Positions 63,128-64,000 of a stretch of DNA of 64,000 nucleotides are shown here, piece after piece. The notes under the pieces were generated by a model that was not told the DNA's origin, ran no database searches, and saw only the letters and a program-made list of their open reading frames with translations. The number at the start of each line of letters is the position of its first letter. Position 1 is the stretch's first letter. Where the stretch lies: contig NZ_KB894403.1 of assembly GCF_000374445.1 (NCBI RefSeq), positions 582,435 to 646,434 on the forward strand, written 5' to 3'. Position numbers and translations under genes: made by a program. This stretch comes from Actinokineospora enzanensis DSM 44649 (GTDB taxonomy: Bacteria; Actinomycetota; Actinomycetes; Mycobacteriales; Pseudonocardiaceae).

Positions 63128-63540
63128 GCGGTCACCTCGACCGCGGCGGTCATGAACGGGTGGATCGTGCACAGGTACTCGAACCGGCCGGGCACGGTGA
63201 AGGTGTACTTGTACGTCTCGCCGGTGTTCATGGTCGGCGACTTCAGCGGCCCGTTCCCGTTGCTGGTGACCGTGTGCGGCTCGGTGTCGCCGTTCGTCCA
63301 GGTGACCGTGGTACCGACCTTGACCCGCACCTGCGCGGGGGCGAACGCGAAGTCCTTGATGGACACCGTGTCCGCGGCGACCGGGGCGCCCGCCGGAGGC
63401 GCGGCCATGGACATGCCCGGCATGGCCGACATGTCCACAGTGGACGGTGCGGTGGCCGGGGTCCCGGAACCGCAGGCGGTCAGGGCCAGCCCGGCGGCGA
63501 GGACGGCCGACAACCGTTGTGCGACAACCAGTTTCTTCAT
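63124..63540 (-). CDS. Cupredoxin-domain lipoprotein
   Basis: A 138-residue exported protein with a lipobox (LTAC, Cys23), a Met-rich linker (MSAMPGMSM) and a plastocyanin/azurin-type domain with copper ligands His (EPHTVTS, about 89) and Cys-x2-His-x2-Met (CTIHPFM, about 124-130). Type I copper binding and extracellular electron transfer are expected. It lies between the Rieske protein and phosphoesterase genes in one operon. Confidence 0.92.
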   Translation of the reverse strand: MKKLVVAQRLSAVLAAGLALTACGSGTPATAPSTVDMSAMPGMSMAAPPAGAPVAADTVSIKDFAFAPAQVRVKVGTTVTWTNGDTEPHTVTSNGNGPLKSPTMNTGETYKYTFTVPGRFEYLCTIHPFMTAAVEVTA

Positions 63541-63583
63541 GCCAAGGGATACCGGACCGGGTTACGGCGGCCCGTGGTCACCG

Positions 63584-64000
63584 TCAGGTGGCCACGGTGG
63601 GCACGAACACCTCCACGTGACCGCCGGACTCGCGCACGAGCAACGTCGGCAGCGGTCGCAGCTGGATGGGCAGCTGGTGGCGCAGCACCCGGCCGTCGAC
63701 GGCGAACGCCGTGTGGTGGCACGGGCAGTCCAGCTCGCGCGCGGTCCGGTCCAGGCTCAGCTTGCACCCCAGGTGCGTGCACACCCCGGACACGCCGCGG
63801 ACCTGGCCGCCGACGCGCTCCACGAACCCGGTCAGCGTGCCGAGGTCGAACTGGTGCACGCCGCCCTCGGGCAGGTCGCGGCCCGCCACGACCGCCTGCC
63901 ACTCCCCCGCCTCCGGCATGATCACCGAGGGCGCGGTGTCGGGCAGCGCCACGGCCTCGACGACCAGCCGGTCCACCGCCACCCCGACCGCCGCCGACGC
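63584..64000 (-). CDS. Rieske [2Fe-2S] protein, 5' end outside the window
   Basis: The C-terminal 138 residues of an open frame that continues past 64000. Rieske ligands: CTHLGCKL and CPCHHTAF (Cys-x-His and Cys-x2-His). The part before residue 40 of the visible frame may be a membrane anchor cut off by the edge. With the cupredoxin it suggests an extracellular electron-transfer unit; whether it belongs to a bc1-type complex cannot be told. Confidence 0.88.
   Translation of the reverse strand, partial: ASAAVGVAVDRLVVEAVALPDTAPSVIMPEAGEWQAVVAGRDLPEGGVHQFDLGTLTGFVERVGGQVRGVSGVCTHLGCKLSLDRTARELDCPCHHTAFAVDGRVLRHQLPIQLRPLPTLLVRESGGHVEVFVPTVAT

Noticed and set aside
1-64000. tRNA, rRNA, CRISPR array, complete insertion sequence or prophage
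   Set aside because: None recognised by eye; no cloverleaf, spaced short repeats, transposase motif or phage structural gene was seen.

Overview
The window is 64 kb of very GC-rich actinobacterial DNA. Genes are dense, often start with GTG, and often overlap by 4 bp (ATGA or GTGA). The gene families, the frequent TCCACAGTGGA-type palindromes and an orphan chemotaxis pair (triple-CheW protein plus PAS-rich chemoreceptor) suggest a member of the Pseudonocardiales, possibly a zoospore-forming genus such as Actinokineospora or Actinosynnema. That placement is inference. I see no rRNA, tRNA, CRISPR array or complete insertion sequence.

Region 1 (1-10.2 kb) is a biosynthetic locus. A leftward operon encodes a CaiB/BaiF CoA-transferase, two FabZ/hotdog dehydratase-like subunits with complementary catalytic residues, a ketosynthase, a half-length KS/CLF-like protein and the start of another gene. 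This resembles a highly reducing type II PKS or FAS module. Divergent from it, across about 1.2 kb, lies a Pls/PosA-type NRPS (the poly-basic-amino-acid synthetase type) followed by a DapF-like epimerase whose carboxylate-binding pocket has been rebuilt. The locus may make a stereo-inverted cationic homopolymer, possibly together with an acyl chain.

Region 2 (10.2-15.5 kb) holds a methyltransferase remnant, a TM0106-type RecB-nuclease/helicase fusion, a tandem intergenic repeat (about 140-150 bp period) carrying DnaA-box-like nonamers, and a DUF5997/LysR-substrate-domain pair.

Region 3 (15.5-28 kb) is a five-gene leftward operon related to E. coli yehI-L-M-P-Q: DUF4132-like protein, giant protein, MoxR ATPase, DUF5682-VWA fusion, SWIM protein. 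It looks like a multi-component NTP-driven system of unknown function.

Region 4 (28-46.9 kb) is envelope and signalling: a secreted serine hydrolase; two ABC transporters, each divergent from a NarL-type two-component pair; a secreted papain-like protease with a membrane-anchored partner; an unknown two-gene membrane/cytosolic module; a 168-bp MITE-like element that supplies a stop codon; several small secreted proteins; and a DUF2218 gene with a possible iron-box.

Region 5 (46.9-58.3 kb) carries the CheW/chemoreceptor pair, a methyltransferase translationally coupled to an unusual caspase - degenerate GGDEF - EAL fusion, a 14-TM MFS exporter with a soluble tail, and a divergent TetR/P450 pair with a palindromic operator.

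Region 6 (58.3-64 kb) has an amidase, a membrane-anchored STAND NTPase with TPRs, and a leftward redox/surface operon (Rieske protein cut by the window edge, cupredoxin, Tat-type metallophosphoesterase, membrane protein).

The strongest candidates for new biology are the caspase-EAL fusion at 51.5-53.5 kb, the Pls/epimerase locus with its split dehydratase, and the MoxR/VWA/SWIM operon.
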